Positions 47,216 to 58,050 of a stretch of DNA of 64,000 nucleotides are shown in pieces. Origin of the DNA: Lingula anatina (Eukaryota; Brachiopoda; Lingulata; Lingulida; Lingulidae); assembly GCF_001039355.2 (NCBI RefSeq), contig NW_019773592.1:98141-162140 (forward strand), read 5' to 3'. A program made the translations under genes and the position numbers. Positions within the stretch are counted from its first letter, which is position 1; each line of letters opens with the position of its first letter. Below the pieces are notes generated by a model. That model was given only the letters and a program-made list of their open reading frames with translations. It made no database searches and was not told where the DNA came from.

Positions 47216-48259
47216 TATGATTAATTTATATATATATATATTATATAGACAGCAGTCAACAGTGTTGAAATTTTGCATGCTTATAACTATTATTTATTGC
47301 AATGTTTATTATTTTTATTCTGTGGCTCTAAATTTTCTTACGCCCCAACTTGGCCAAAGAAAAGTTAATATTCAGTGTACACGGCAAACAAAAAAAAAAA
47401 AAAAAAGAAAAACCTGGACAAATAGGTCATTCATAGTAATCACAAGTGTTAATTGTTAGTGGTTCATTTGCACTATTGGTATGGCAGCCCCACCCTGAGG
47501 TTCAGGTCCCCGGGGTACCAGCTTCTTCATTTTCACATCACCATATGTGCCTGATAGAATTTTACCTTCAGCAGGGTGTTTGATTTCAGTTTTACTTTGT
47601 TGCGCACAAATTCCCCTTTTGGTCATCTGGTTCTTTTATCAATGAAAATGTTGTGTAACAGTTAAAAGACATGTGATTGGTGTAGTAAACTTCACTTAAA
47701 CATAGTGAAGTTCAGATTTATGGAGATTTAAAAATGCAGAAGCTTAGTCTGTGCTGAAACTTTGGCTTTATTTTTGTTAGTACATCACAATTATTCATAT
47801 ATTGGTATGTGGCTTTAGTATTCAGTATTAGTGGGTATATAGAGGTATGTCTGCTTGTAACATGGATATATTGTGTTGGTGGAAGAATGAGGTGAAATTT
47901 GTAAAAGAGATGTAAATTAGAACTGGAAGACTGACATTTTTTAAATATGCACTCAAATTAAAACACTGATATAATTGTAATTGTCTTTAATTTTTTTGAA
48001 ATGAAAATTGTTATTTAAGAAACAAATAAAGAGACACATTACAAATATAATATCCTGGGCACTATGTGCAACATTGATACATTCATAGGCTCTTTACACT
48101 TATCTGTAAAGAAAGATTGGATAATTTCATGAAACATTTGGATATATATATTAAAAAAAGGGTAATTTTCTGCAGATCATAAGTTGTGTCATATCTGATC
48201 CAGTAAATATATGAAAAAAAATTATTGTCTTAAATTGTTCCTGTTTCAGGAAGCGCTGA
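25754..48259 (+). CDS. UPF2: UPF2, regulator of nonsense transcripts 2
   Basis: UPF2 bridges UPF1 and the exon-junction protein UPF3 in nonsense-mediated mRNA decay. I traced 36 coding exons by GT-AG sites and phase, from the ATG at 25754 (accATGG, good context) to TGA at 48257-48259. Order of domains: a long charged N-terminus, three MIF4G domains, an acidic region and the UPF1-binding C-terminus. The total is about 1,546 residues, longer than the human protein (1,272), mostly through the N-terminus; the exact figure depends on a gap at 28099-28253. Exons of the first MIF4G domain appear repeatedly (28426-30659, 30984-33951 and 34166-35796) because of assembly duplication; only one set belongs in the protein. 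Exon coordinates are in the block entries below. Confidence 0.94.
27209..27377 (+). mobile_element. CAGGGGCGG MITE, copy 5 of 6
   Basis: 169 bp in a UPF2 intron with perfect ends (CAGGGGCGGA and TCCGCCCCTG) and the direct repeat CAACT (27204-27208 and 27378-27382). It is among the best-preserved copies. Confidence 0.9.
27745..27800. repeat. (CA)n microsatellite
   Basis: About 28 CA units in a UPF2 intron, 52 bases before the acceptor of the exon at 27853. Confidence 0.95.
28099..28253. other. Assembly gap (155 N) inside a UPF2 coding exon
   Basis: Both sides are purine-rich repeats encoding Glu, Lys and Arg, so the gap is probably a collapsed low-complexity coding repeat. Its length is inconsistent with the reading frame. 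Confidence 0.95.
28426..30659 (+). CDS. UPF2: UPF2 exons 6-11, first assembled set
   Basis: Exons 28426-28545, 28756-28800, 29104-29188, 29685-29761, 29963-30043 and 30510-30659. They carry the end of the Glu/Lys/Arg-rich helix and the start of MIF4G domain 1 (SFFTKLDSNLKKNTAFVKKL, then FESLNLTKYIGEA and CAVHLCSLLHQRYADF). The contig ends at a single N at 30909, before the next exon. From 29548 onward the sequence is the same as 34029-35389, base for base where I compared it. Confidence 0.9.
30984..33951 (+). CDS. UPF2: UPF2 exons 6-12, second assembled set (alternative haplotype)
   Basis: Exons 30984-31103, 31314-31358, 31661-31745, 32243-32319, 32521-32601, 33149-33298 and 33734-33951 repeat the first set with the same lengths and proteins. 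Introns differ at scattered positions and by one insertion at about 32924-33002. The set is bounded by single Ns at 30909 and 34028. Translating it in addition to the first set would duplicate part of MIF4G domain 1, so it should not be counted as extra exons. Confidence 0.88.
34166..35796 (+). CDS. UPF2: UPF2 exons 9-12, third assembled set
   Basis: Exons 34166-34242, 34444-34524, 34991-35140 and 35579-35796. The first three repeat the earlier sets. The fourth (ISNPSKYRVDLRFFADLIAV, then ISFCKHCGEGYAGLIPRK) continues MIF4G domain 1 and joins in phase to 36562. This set plus exons 6-8 of the first set makes a complete gene. Confidence 0.9.
35878..36044 (+). mobile_element. CAGGGGCGG MITE, copy 6 of 6
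   Basis: 167 bp in a UPF2 intron, flanked by GTTAA (35873-35877) and ATTAA (36045-36049), one mismatch. The neighbouring alternative contig (ending at 34027) stops just before the matching position. Confidence 0.85.
36243..36455 (+). mobile_element. Second MITE family, copy 2 of 2
   Basis: About 213 bp in a UPF2 intron with terminal inverted repeats (CCATTCCCACAGATTTTAGA at the left; reverse complement of gatcgatctaaatctctggg at the right). It is opposite in orientation to the copy at 20974. Confidence 0.72.
36562..38758 (+). CDS. UPF2: UPF2 exons 13-19 (end of MIF4G-1 and linker)
   Basis: Exons 36562-36736, 36995-37087, 37340-37379, 37600-37661, 38026-38118, 38306-38372 and 38624-38758. 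They include RNLLKEYYNALSKHLLNEHK, the family segment DLLDEDMPDLKEE, GMGLDIFSPMKPGEYQYEG and DEDTRAFYETLPDLRALIPG, then an acidic Lys/Glu linker. All boundaries are phase-consistent. Confidence 0.92.
39006..41707 (+). CDS. UPF2: UPF2 exons 20-25 (MIF4G-2)
   Basis: Exons 39006-39103, 39337-39422, 40116-40282, 40712-40767, 41032-41148 and 41480-41707. Conserved segments: LVNRDLIDKSAMDFCMN, KKLVRALFTVQRTRYDLLPF, FKWHVRKKDQINIE, HCLKMLLFDFSHHNIEMACA and YIRKLLYKDLSKTTTEKVLR. This domain supports the overall UPF2 fold. The intron between 39422 and 40116 holds a TTAA-flanked transposon. Confidence 0.95.
39576..39913. mobile_element. TTAA-flanked MITE (Kolobok or piggyBac-like)
   Basis: 338 bp in a UPF2 intron. 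Perfect 18-bp terminal inverted repeats, AGGGATAATAACTCTTCG at 39576-39593 and its reverse complement at 39896-39913, with TTAA directly outside each end (39572-39575 and 39914-39917). It contains a perfect 26-bp palindrome at 39745-39770. Ends starting AGGG with a TTAA target suggest Kolobok; piggyBac shares the TTAA target. Confidence 0.85.
41719..41818. repeat. (GA)n/(GT)n microsatellite with an echo of the preceding exon end
   Basis: GA repeats then GT repeats directly after the UPF2 exon ending at 41707. At 41791-41818 the sequence gctaaagtgggatgaccctg copies the exon's last bases (gctgaactgggatgaccctg), a small local duplication. Confidence 0.75.
42027..44168 (+). CDS. UPF2: UPF2 exons 26-30 (MIF4G-3, UPF3-binding)
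   Basis: Exons 42027-42128, 42485-42544, 42875-43013, 43439-43578 and 43985-44168. Conserved segments: IHCAANLLAGLAPYH, EVAIHVVDGVLEDIRIGME, FLGELYNYRMVESAVIFKTL, RLVCVLLDVCGQYFDRGSS and DCFLVYFQRYYWFKR. In the human protein the third MIF4G domain binds UPF3; that role is taken from the family. Confidence 0.95.
44521..48259 (+). CDS. UPF2: UPF2 exons 31-36 (acidic region and UPF1-binding C-terminus)
   Basis: Exons 44521-44613, 45052-45350, 45795-45959, 46453-46594, 46981-47095 and 48250-48259. An acidic stretch (SEEDRTPAGHISQSQEESEG) is followed by the UPF1-binding segments VPTLDIAVPMHLKGQ and LKQMTLDIQERQEDEEYQEM and the near-terminal RYQHPKGAPDADLIF. The last coding exon supplies only ten bases before and including the stop, giving the ending GTKKR. 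If the last intron is kept, the donor itself (ACCAAGTAAG) creates TAA and the protein ends GTK. Confidence 0.93.
44820..45016. repeat. Degenerate AT-rich repeat in a UPF2 intron
   Basis: The motif atatcaaagaaatattcaat and shorter variants recur about three times, with palindromic stretches such as ATATCAATATTGAT. Confidence 0.55.
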
Positions 48260-48638
48260 TTTGCCAGGAGCTGTGTTGTCTGCGGTAGACAGTTGCTATG
48301 GAGAGACATGCCCACATTACACACTGTGCTGGGAAAACTGTCGTTGAGGTCAGCCATATTGAACAGGGACAGTTCTATCTTTCACTGGAAATCGGAAAGT
48401 CTGACAACATTGCATAGGACAGAGGATGCATACAAGTAGCATTAAGGACCAGTTGGAAAAATAACATCTTTGGAAGTGAAAAACAAGGGACTGCATTGTT
48501 TTTTTAAGGTTATAAAAAGAGTTAGTTTTGTTATTATTTAATTCTTGAAGAAAACAACATTGATTTGTGGAACAGACAATTTTTAGTACAGTTTCCAGAA
48601 CCTGGTTATTTTCTCAGAGATTTTTGGATAAAGTCCTT

Positions 48639-48677
<39 letters not shown>

Positions 48678-50220
48678 TTTGTTTGTTTATTTATGGTAAT
48701 GATAAAATTAGAATTTGCATCAAAATGCATATGCTGAGCTGAAATCTTAAGATAAAAGAATTAATAATTGTAATTGCGGTAGATGAGCAGTTTGAATGCA
48801 CTTAAGTCGGCAGCATTAATTGCATTTGGTGATCTCTGGTGACTAGATGGGCTTTGGCCATTGCATTTAAAATGAAACATCAGCAAATTGACCAAACCTT
48901 AGAAGGAAGCTCATAAACTAAATGTAGACAAGAGGAGAAAGTGTTTGAAAAGATTTTTTTTTTAATTAAGAACATGCGACAAACTGCATGGGGGCTGGTG
49001 CCCCCCCCCCACCCCCCACCCCCCCCACCCCCACCCCCACTACATTCCCCTTCAAACACTCCAATCATTGCAATACANNNNNNNNNNNNNNNNNNNNNNN
49101 NNNNNNNNNNNNNNNNNNNNNNNNNNNNNNNNNNNNNNNNNNNNNCCCACATCCCCCTCCAGTTTTGGCCTTGGAACCATGAATTGACTTATGAAAAAGA
49201 CACTTTTATTTGGAATTTAATATTATGGCAGCTTTTTTTCATCAGGGGCAAAGCTTTGTTTACTATTTGTTGTTTACATTAATGTCAGTCTATTTTCATA
49301 CTAGTAAAGAACATGTTTTTTGTTGTTTTTTACATGGTGTCACATGTTTAGAAGTACACTTTATAGATAACACTTCAACTGAAAACTAGAAAAAAAAGAA
49401 AGATTTTTTTGATTCTTAAAATGATTGTAAAATTGTAATCTATGGCTCCTGTTATGTTATTTAGCAGACTAGCATCTCCTTCTCACTCACATTTCAGTGG
49501 TAGAATAATTTTGTCTTTGAGCCTTAGTTAAAAAATGCCTAGCTGCTTTGGTATTTTATTGCTGTTTTGTTGTTTTTATTTTTTAATTCTTTTCAGCTAG
49601 TTGAATGTCATTTTGCTTTGTTGGGTTCCTATCATGAAGCCGAAGCTTATCATTATATCATATAATGACAACCTACAGTTGAATACATGACATTTGCTTT
49701 AGTGCCAAATGAAAGATGTGAAAAAGAGAAAATAAGGAAAAGACTTTCAAGAGGTCTGCCCTTTTCCCTGTCAATGAACTGTGGTGTGCTTTTCTGTCAC
49801 CAAGTTGATTATAGACTGGAGATAAGTACGATTTTTAAATGGCACTCCTTCAGTTGAAATATGCGCATTTTGGCTGTTAAAGTGGTAGAAGATCTTATGA
49901 AGATTGAATTAAAATTAGTAGTTAGCATTACTGTTCACAATGAAATCTAATGCTAAAATGGATTTAAAAATGAATAGATATATGGGATGTAAGTGTAGAA
50001 TCTAGAAACCTCTCATTTTAGGTCGGACGACTGTATGTGTTAAGGCATGAAAACGGTAACCTTGTGTTTTCTTCGATTATCTTTTTTTCATGGAATTAGG
50101 AGTCTTGTGAAAGACGGTCAGTAGGCTTGGATGAAGCCTTGTTGTATTGATGGGTTTTATTTGTGACATTCGTGACATTTAAAAAAAAACCCTGCGCTCT
50201 TCATCTTCTGAAGCAATAAA
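48260..50220 (+). other. UPF2: UPF2 3' UTR and polyadenylation signal
   Basis: About 2 kb of AT-rich, non-coding sequence ending at AATAAA (50215-50220). It contains a (TTTA)n tract at about 48636-48693, shorter in the second copy, and a poly-C/CCCCA tract at 49000-49040 next to the gap. Confidence 0.65.
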
Positions 50221-51562
50221 ACGTATTTGAACTACATGTGACTACAGACTGACTTGTGTTATATGTGATAATGTACAGAAACTGACAAGTGACCTTAACC
50301 GCTTTGTCTAGGTCAAATATCAATATAACTTACAGTCGATATCTTTAAATTTAATTTATTTTCAAGGGGGGGGGGGAGTATTTACGTTACGTGTATAGCG
50401 TCATCAGCTGTCCAAAGATCTGAACTCGGTTTGTGTCATATTTTTAACAGGATCCACGAGTATAAATGGTTAGGATATCGGCGAATAAATAGATATCCGT
50501 GGTTGTTGACCGTAAGCTTTTTTATACTCTTAGCTGGAAGTTAAAGGGGTGTCATGTAAGAAAACAAGATCACTCTCACCTAGCACTCGGACATGTCCGC
50601 ATTTTTAACGTTTTATTTTGCTCTTTTAATATTCAAATTGAATTAAAATTGAGCACATTTTATTAACGCGAGATTCAGTTTAGTAACTTTCCCCACATAT
50701 CAAAATATGTTTGTTTATTTGATGTAATTGAAGAATTCAATAAATGTAGCTAACCTACACCTGAAAAATGCGGCAAAGGAAACATTTCTTGCTTCTTATT
50801 ACAAATAGGATTCCACCCACCAGGCTCAATTAAGGATGGCGTGATTGCTTTTTCACTTTCAGGAAGCAGAATGTAATTAAGTCAATTACGTCATCTACCA
50901 CGTCAGCATTTTGAGTCATGTTAACCGCAATCACATTCTCAGAACGTTTTGAGAAAATTATCTCAAAGTCATTTTAAAGCTTATTGTTAATGGTTTTTAA
51001 CAGAAATCGAAAGCTATGGTGATGATTTATTGATTTTTAAACATGATTGATTATAACAAAGTTGTGATTTTCGTGTTGCAGAAGGCATTTTATCGCATTT
51101 GTTCTTGCACGGTTATGCTTAGATCGTCTTTGTTGCCTATCGTCATACTGTGTGTGTCTTACGCCAATGTCTCTTTTTTTATTCATGTTTATCGAAAAAC
51201 AGTATATTTCAATCCGAAACTAACTTTTCATCTCTCAAGGTAAAACATATACTATTAGGCTCTGAGAACTCTTTGCAAAAGATACCTGCTCACGGAACGT
51301 TTGAGTAACGTCGACGTCACTTCTACTGCTCCCTGAGTATCTAAGTAAAATATTGTCTCTTTTAAGAATCCACATGTATATACTCGTGACTCTGGCATAA
51401 TAATAATAAGAAGAAGAAGAAAAAGAAGAAGAAGAACAACAACAATTTTCGGTCATACTTGGAACAGCTTACATATTGCGAAAAGTGCTGTGTGTCTGAG
51501 CTGCAGGAAGCAGCTGACACAAAAAAAGACCCAAAAAACATTTACGAGCTGGAGAGATTCAC

Positions 51563-51639
<77 letters not shown>

Positions 51640-51652
51640 AATAATAATAATA

Positions 51653-51710
<58 letters not shown>

Positions 51711-52598
51711 CAAAATCAACAAACGATAATTTTACCCATGATCTTTATAAGAAGAAGAAGAATTGTAAATATAAAGAAAGCTAAATACCACATTCATCAT
51801 TTTGTTTTTACCATTAGTATAGTAATTGATAATTATTACCTTCGATTTTCTTTCATTCCCTTTCAACACAATTGTGATAGAAATTTGCCTATGTTTTCAG
51901 CACTTGCTCTTGTAGCGCAAGCTATGAATTGGGTAAATGATGCCTTTCAAGTAGGACCCTTTCTTTCAATGTTAAGAATATTAAATCTTGCATCCAGTAA
52001 ACTTATTTTAGTCGGATTTAACAGTCCGATTATCTGACGAAAAAAAAGATTGAGGATTTCGATTTATCTTCATTACACCACGAAGGAATTTGTTCATATC
52101 GTTGTTCACTTACAGAAAGCCATATTGTTGGAAAAATTAAAATTGGATTCTTGAGGCTGTGGATTTCAAAGCACTGGGCATAGCTACAAAACTCAGGGCA
52201 CATGATGTGATTGACACCTCATGGAAAGGGGCCCTAAATTGTCAAAGTAAATATTGTCCATTCTTAATCAGGTATTAAGTTCACACTTTGGCATCGGACA
52301 CAAGGGCGGGGTCATATAAATAATCAAATTAAATCGCCTGCACAAATAACACTTTGATCCCATTGTTGTCGCTGAACTCGAGCTACAGTTTCCCGTCTCA
52401 CGAAGAAAATTTGATATCCGCGTCCACCTACGCCGATCACTGCAAACGTGGCGCATGTGGCTGACATAAGATCCACTTGCTGTTCCTTTGAAGCGCAACC
52501 GATGTGTGATATTTTACACATAATCAAAGAACACCGTCGTCCCCGTGATCAAAATGTCTATCTGTCTAAGGTCCTCCCTCGCATCCATCTCGTATGCG
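50221..52598. other. Intergenic DNA between UPF2 and the Wnt gene, first copy
   Basis: No gene recognised. It holds a compound triplet microsatellite (51562-51707) and AAG-type purine repeats at about 51407-51433. Short open frames here repeat in the second copy but show no family match. Confidence 0.6.
51562..51707. repeat. Compound triplet microsatellite, self-complementary
   Basis: A run of AAT units, then GAT units, then AAT, then TTA units. The AAT and TTA parts can pair as a hairpin. The second copy (about 56759-56806) has only short AAT and TTA parts and no GAT block. Confidence 0.92.
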
Positions 52599-52599
52599 N

Positions 52600-54041
52600 T
52601 TATTATTATTATTATTATTTATGATTTATATATATATATATTATATAGACAGCAGTCAACAGTGTTGAAATTTTGCATGCTTATAACTATTATTTATTGC
52701 AATGTTTATTATTTTTATTCTGTGGCTCTAAATTTTCTTACGCCCCAACTTGGCCAAAGAAAAGTTAATATTCAGTGTATACGGCAAACAAAGAAAAAAA
52801 AAAAAAGAAAAACCTGGACAAATAGGTCATTCATAGTAATCACAAGTGTTAATTGTTAGTGGTTCATTTGCACTATTGGTATGGCAGCCATACCCTGAGG
52901 TTCAGGTCCCCAGGGTACCAGCTTCTTCATTTTCACATCACCATATGTGTCTGATAGAATTTTACCTTCAGCAGGGTGTTTGATTTCAGTTTTACTTTGT
53001 TGAGCACAAATGCCCCTTTTGGTCATCTGGTTCTTTTATCAATGAAAATGTTGTGTAACAGTTAAAAGACATGTGATTGGTGTAGTAAACTTCACTTAAA
53101 CATAGTGAAGTTCAGATTTATGGAGATTTAAAAATGCAGAAGCTTAGTCTGTGCTGAAACTTTGGCTTTATTTTTGTTAGTACATCACAATTATTCATAT
53201 ATTGGTATGTGGCTTTAGTATTCAGTATTAGTGGGTATATAGGGGTATGTCTGCTTGTAATGTGGATATATTGTATTGGTGAAAGAATGAGGTGAAATTT
53301 GTAAAACAAAGAGATGTAAATTAGAACTGGAAGACTGACATTTTTTAAATATGCACTCAAATTAAAATACTGATATAATTGTAATTGTCTTTAATTTTTT
53401 TGAAATGAAAATTGTTATTTAAGAAACAAATAAAGAGACACATTACAAATATAATATCCTGGGCACTATGTGCAACATTGATACTTTCATAGGCTCTTTA
53501 CACTTTTGTGTAAAGAAAGATTGGATAATTTCATGAAACATTTGGATATATATATTAAAAAAAGGGTAATTTTCTGCAGATCATAAGTTGTGTCATATCT
53601 GATCCAGTAAATATATGAAAAAAATCATTGTCTTAAATTGTTCCTGTTTCAGGAAGCGCTGATTTGCCAGGAGCTGTGTTGTCTGCGGTAGACAGTTGCT
53701 ATGGAGAGACATGCCCACATTACACACTGTGCTGGGAAAACTGTCGTTGAGGTCAGCCATATTGAACAGGGACAGTTCTATCTTTCACTGGAAATCGTAA
53801 AGTCTGACAACATTGCATAGGACAGAGGATGCATACAAGTAGCATTAAGGACCAGTTGGAAAAATAACATCTTTGGAAGTGAAAAACAAGGGACTGCATT
53901 GTTTTTTTAAGGTTATAAAAAGAGTTAGTTTTGTTATTATTTAATTCTTGAAGAAAACATCATTGATTTGTGGAACAGACAATTTTTAGTACAGTTTCCA
54001 GAACCTGGTTATTTTCTCAGAGATTTTTGGATAAAGTCCTT

Positions 54042-54072
<31 letters not shown>

Positions 54073-57000
54073 TTTGTTTATTTATGGTAATGATAAAATT
54101 AGAATTTGCATCAAAATGCATATGCTGAGCTGAAATCTTAAGATAAAAGAATTAATAATTGTAATTGCGGCAGATGAGCAGTTTGAATGCACTTAAGTCG
54201 GCAGCATTAATTGCATTTGGTGATCTCTGGTGACTTGATGGGCTTTGGCCATTGCATTTAAAATGAAACATCAGCAAATTGACCAAACCTTAGAAGGAAA
54301 CTCATAAACTAAATGTAGACAAGAGGAGAAGTGTTTGAAAAGATTTTTTTTTAATTAAGAACATGCGACAAACTGCATGGGGGCTGGTGCCCCCCCCCCC
54401 CCCNGGAATTTAATATTATGGCAGCTTTTTTTCATCAGGGGCAAAGCTTTGTTTACTATTTGTTGTTTACATTAATGTCAGTCTATTTTCATACTAGTAA
54501 AGAACATGTTTTTTGTTGTTTTTTACATGGTGTCACATGTTTAGAAGTACACTTTATAGATAACACTTCAACTGAAAACTAGAAAAAAAAGAAAGATTTT
54601 TTTGATTCTTAAAATGATTGTAAAATTGTAATCTATGGCTCCTGTTATGTTATTTAGCAGACTAGCATCTCCTTTTCACTCACATTTCAGTGGTAGAATA
54701 ATTTTGTCTTTGAGCCTTAGTTAAAAAATGCCTAGCTGCTTTGGTATTTTATTGCTGTTTTGTTGTTTTTATTTTTTAATTCTTTTCAGCTAGTTGAATG
54801 TCATTTTGCTTTGTTGGGTTCCTATCACGAAGCCGAAGCTTATCATTATATCATATAATGACAACCTACAGTTGAATACATGACATTTGCTTTAGTGCCA
54901 AATGAAAGATGTGAAAAAGAGAAAATAAGGAAAAGACTTTCAAAGGTCTGCCCTTTTCCCTGTCAATGAACTGTGGTGTGCTTTTCTGTCACCAAGTTGA
55001 TTATAGACTGGAGATAAGTACGATTTTTAAATGGCACTTCTTCAGTTGAAATATGCGCATTTTGGGTGTTTAAGTGGTAGAAGATCTTATGAAGATTGAA
55101 TTAAAATTAGTAGTTAGCATCACTGTGCACAATGAAATCTAATGCTAAAATGGATTTAAAAATGAATAGATATATGGGATGTAAGTGTAGAATCTAGAAA
55201 CCTCTCATTTTAGGTCGGACGCCTGTACGTGTTAAGGCATGAAAACGGTAACCTTGTGTTTTTCTTCGATTATCTTTTTTTTCATGGAATTAGGCGTCTT
55301 GTGAAAGACGGTCAGTAGGCTTGGATGAAGCCTTGTTGTATTGATGGGTTTTATTTGTGACGTTCGTGACATTTTAAAAAACCTGCGCTCTTCATCTTCT
55401 GAAGCAATAAAACGTATTTGAACTACATGTGACTACAGACCGACTTGTGTTATATGTGATAATATACGGAAACTGACAAGTGACCTTAATCACTTTGTCT
55501 AGGTCAAATATCAATATAACCTATCGCTGATATCTTCAAATTTAGTTCATTTTCAAAGGGGCGCGTACTTACGTTAAGTGTATGGCGTCATCAGCTGTCC
55601 AAAGATCTTAACTCGATTTGTGTCATATTTCGGCCACATTTAACAGGGTCCACGAGCATAAATGGTTAGGAAATCGGCGAATAAATAGATATCAGTGGAC
55701 GTTGACCGTAAGCTTTTTTATACTCTTAGCTGGAAGTTAAAGGGGTGTCATGTAAGAAAACAAGATCACTTTCACCTGGTACTCGGACATGTCTGCATTT
55801 TTAACGTTTCATTTTGCTCATTTAATATTCAAATTTGAATTAAAATTGAGCACATTTTATTAACGCGAGATTCAGTTTAGTAACTTACCCCACATATCAA
55901 AATATGTTTGTTTATTTGATGTAATTGAAGAATTCAATAAATGTAGCTAGCCTACACCTGAAAAATGCGGCAAAGGAAACATTTCTTGCTTCTTATTACA
56001 AATAGGATTCCACCCACCAGGCTCAATTAAGGATGGCGTGATTTCTTTTTCACTTTCAGAAAGCAGAATGTAATTAAGTCAATTACGTCATCTACCACGT
56101 CAGCATTTTGAGTCATGTTAACCGCAGTCACATTCTCAGAACGTTTTGAGAAAATTATCTCAGTCATTTTAAAGCTTATTGTAAATGGTTTTTAACAGAA
56201 ATCGAAAGCTATGGTGATGATTTATTGATTTTAAACATGATTGATTATAACAAAGTTGTGATTTACGTGTTGCAGAAGGCATTTTATCGCATTTGTTCTT
56301 GCACGGTTATGCTTAGATCGTCTTTGTTGCCTATCGTCATACTGTGTGTGTCTTACGCCAATGTCTCTTTTTTTATTCATGTTTATCGAAAAACAGTATA
56401 TTTCAATCCGAAACTAACTTTTCATCTCTCAAGGTAAAACATATACTATTAGGCTCTGAGAACTCTTTGCTAAAGATACCTGCTCACGGAACGTTTGAGT
56501 AACGTCGACGTCACTTCTACTGCACCCTGAGTATCTAAGTAAAATATTGTCTCTTTCAGGAATCCACATGTATATACTCGTGACTCTGGCATAATAATAA
56601 TAAGAAGAAGAAGAAAAAGAAGAAGAACAACAACAACAATTGTCAGTCATACTTGGAACAGCTTACATATTGCGAAAAGTGCTGTGTGTCTGAGCTGCAG
56701 GAAGCAGCTGACACACAAAAAAAGACCCAAAAAACATTTAAGAGCTGGAGAGATTCACATAATAATAATAGTAATAATAATAATAATTATTATTATTATT
56801 ATTATATCAAAATCAACAAACGATAATTTTACCCATGATCTTTATAAGAAGAAGAAGAATTGTAAATATAAAGAAAGCTAAATACCACATTAATCATTTT
56901 ATTTTTACCATAAGTACAGTAATTGATAAGTATTACCTTCGATTTTCTTTCATTCCCTTTCAACACAATTGTGATAGAAATTTGCCTATGTTTTAAGCAC

Positions 57001-57696
57001 TTGCTCTTGTAGCGCTAGCTATGAATTGGGCAAATGATGCCTTTCAAGTAGGACCCTTTCTTTCAATGTTAAGAATATTAAATCTTGCATCCAGTAAACT
57101 TATTTAAGTCGGATTTAACTGTCCGATTATCTGACGAAAAAAAAGATTGAGGATTTCGATTTATCTTCATTACACCACGAAGGAATTTGTTCACATCGTT
57201 GTCCACTTAGAGAAAGCCATATTGTTGGAAAAAATTAAAATTGGATTCTTGAGGTTGTGGATTTCAAAGCACGGGGTATAGCTACAAAACTCAGGGCACA
57301 TGATGTGATTGACACCTCATGGAAAAGGGCCCTAAATTGTCAAAGTAAATATTGTCCATTCTTAATCAGGTACTAAGTTCACACTTTGGCATCGGACACA
57401 AGGGCGGGGTCATATAAATAATCAAATTAAATCGCCTGCACAAATAACACTTTGATCCCATTGTTGTCGCTGAACTCGAGCTAAAGTTTCCCGTCTCACG
57501 AAGAAAATTTGATATCCGCGTCCACCTACGCCGATCACTGACAACGTGACGCATGCGGCTGACATAAGATCCACTTGCTGTTCCTTTGAAGCGCAACCGA
57601 GGTGTGATATTTTACACATAATCAAAGAACACCGTCGTCCCCGTGATCAAAATGTCTATCTGTCTAAGGTCCTCCCTCGCATCCATCTCGTATGCG
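52600..57696 (+). repeat. UPF2 3' end and downstream DNA, second assembled copy
   Basis: It matches 47187-52598 in the same order, starts at a contig edge after the N at 52599, and has its own single N at 54404 in the poly-C tract. At 57690-57696 the two copies end their match, and only this copy continues into the sequence leading to the Wnt gene. Confidence 0.88.
53653..53662 (+). other. UPF2: Second copy of the last UPF2 coding exon
   Basis: GAAGCGCTGA after a tttcag acceptor, identical to 48250-48259. Its polyadenylation signal is at 55406-55411. A gene model should use one copy only. Confidence 0.85.
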
Positions 57697-58001
57697 CGGC
57701 GCCATAGAATTTGCCGGAGGGTCCTCGAAGCGGCCTAGCTCGCCACTTAAGATATAATAGACTCAAGTGTTAGTTGTTCTCTTAAATGCTTTGATACCTG
57801 TACTTGAAGTGGTGGAAATTTATACACTGGTTGTGTATAATGTCTTGTAGATTGTTCGTAATAGGATTAGGCGGTAGGGCTTTAAGGGATCTTGACAAAC
57901 GATTGTCACGTATTGGGTAGGGGGCGTGCGGTTAATTTATTGCCGAAACCACAATATCGCCTTACTCTTCGATTGTCCTCACCAGAGAATTTCGAGCAAT
58001 G

Positions 58002-58050
<49 letters not shown>

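Larger units (their letters stand above)
47187..52598 (+). repeat. UPF2 3' end and downstream DNA, first assembled copy
   Basis: From the TTA repeat in the last UPF2 intron to a contig end at the single N (52599). It holds the last UPF2 exon (48250), the 3' UTR, a poly-C tract, a 68-N gap (49078-49145) and intergenic DNA. The same sequence, with a few per cent differences and indels, follows at 52600-57696. Probably the same locus from two haplotypes. Confidence 0.88.

Noticed and set aside
50110-50135. Another copy of the CAGGGGCGG element (gaaagacggtcag)
   Set aside because: It shares only a short stretch with the element's interior and has no terminal repeats.
51490-51729. Open frame of Asn, Asp and Tyr runs
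   Set aside because: It is a translation of the triplet microsatellite and is absent as such from the other haplotype copy.
57422-57625. - strand open frame with GVGGRG, like a nucleotide-binding motif (also at 52324-52527)
   Set aside because: It occurs in both haplotype copies only because they are the same locus. It is short, has no further domain and no convincing splice partners.
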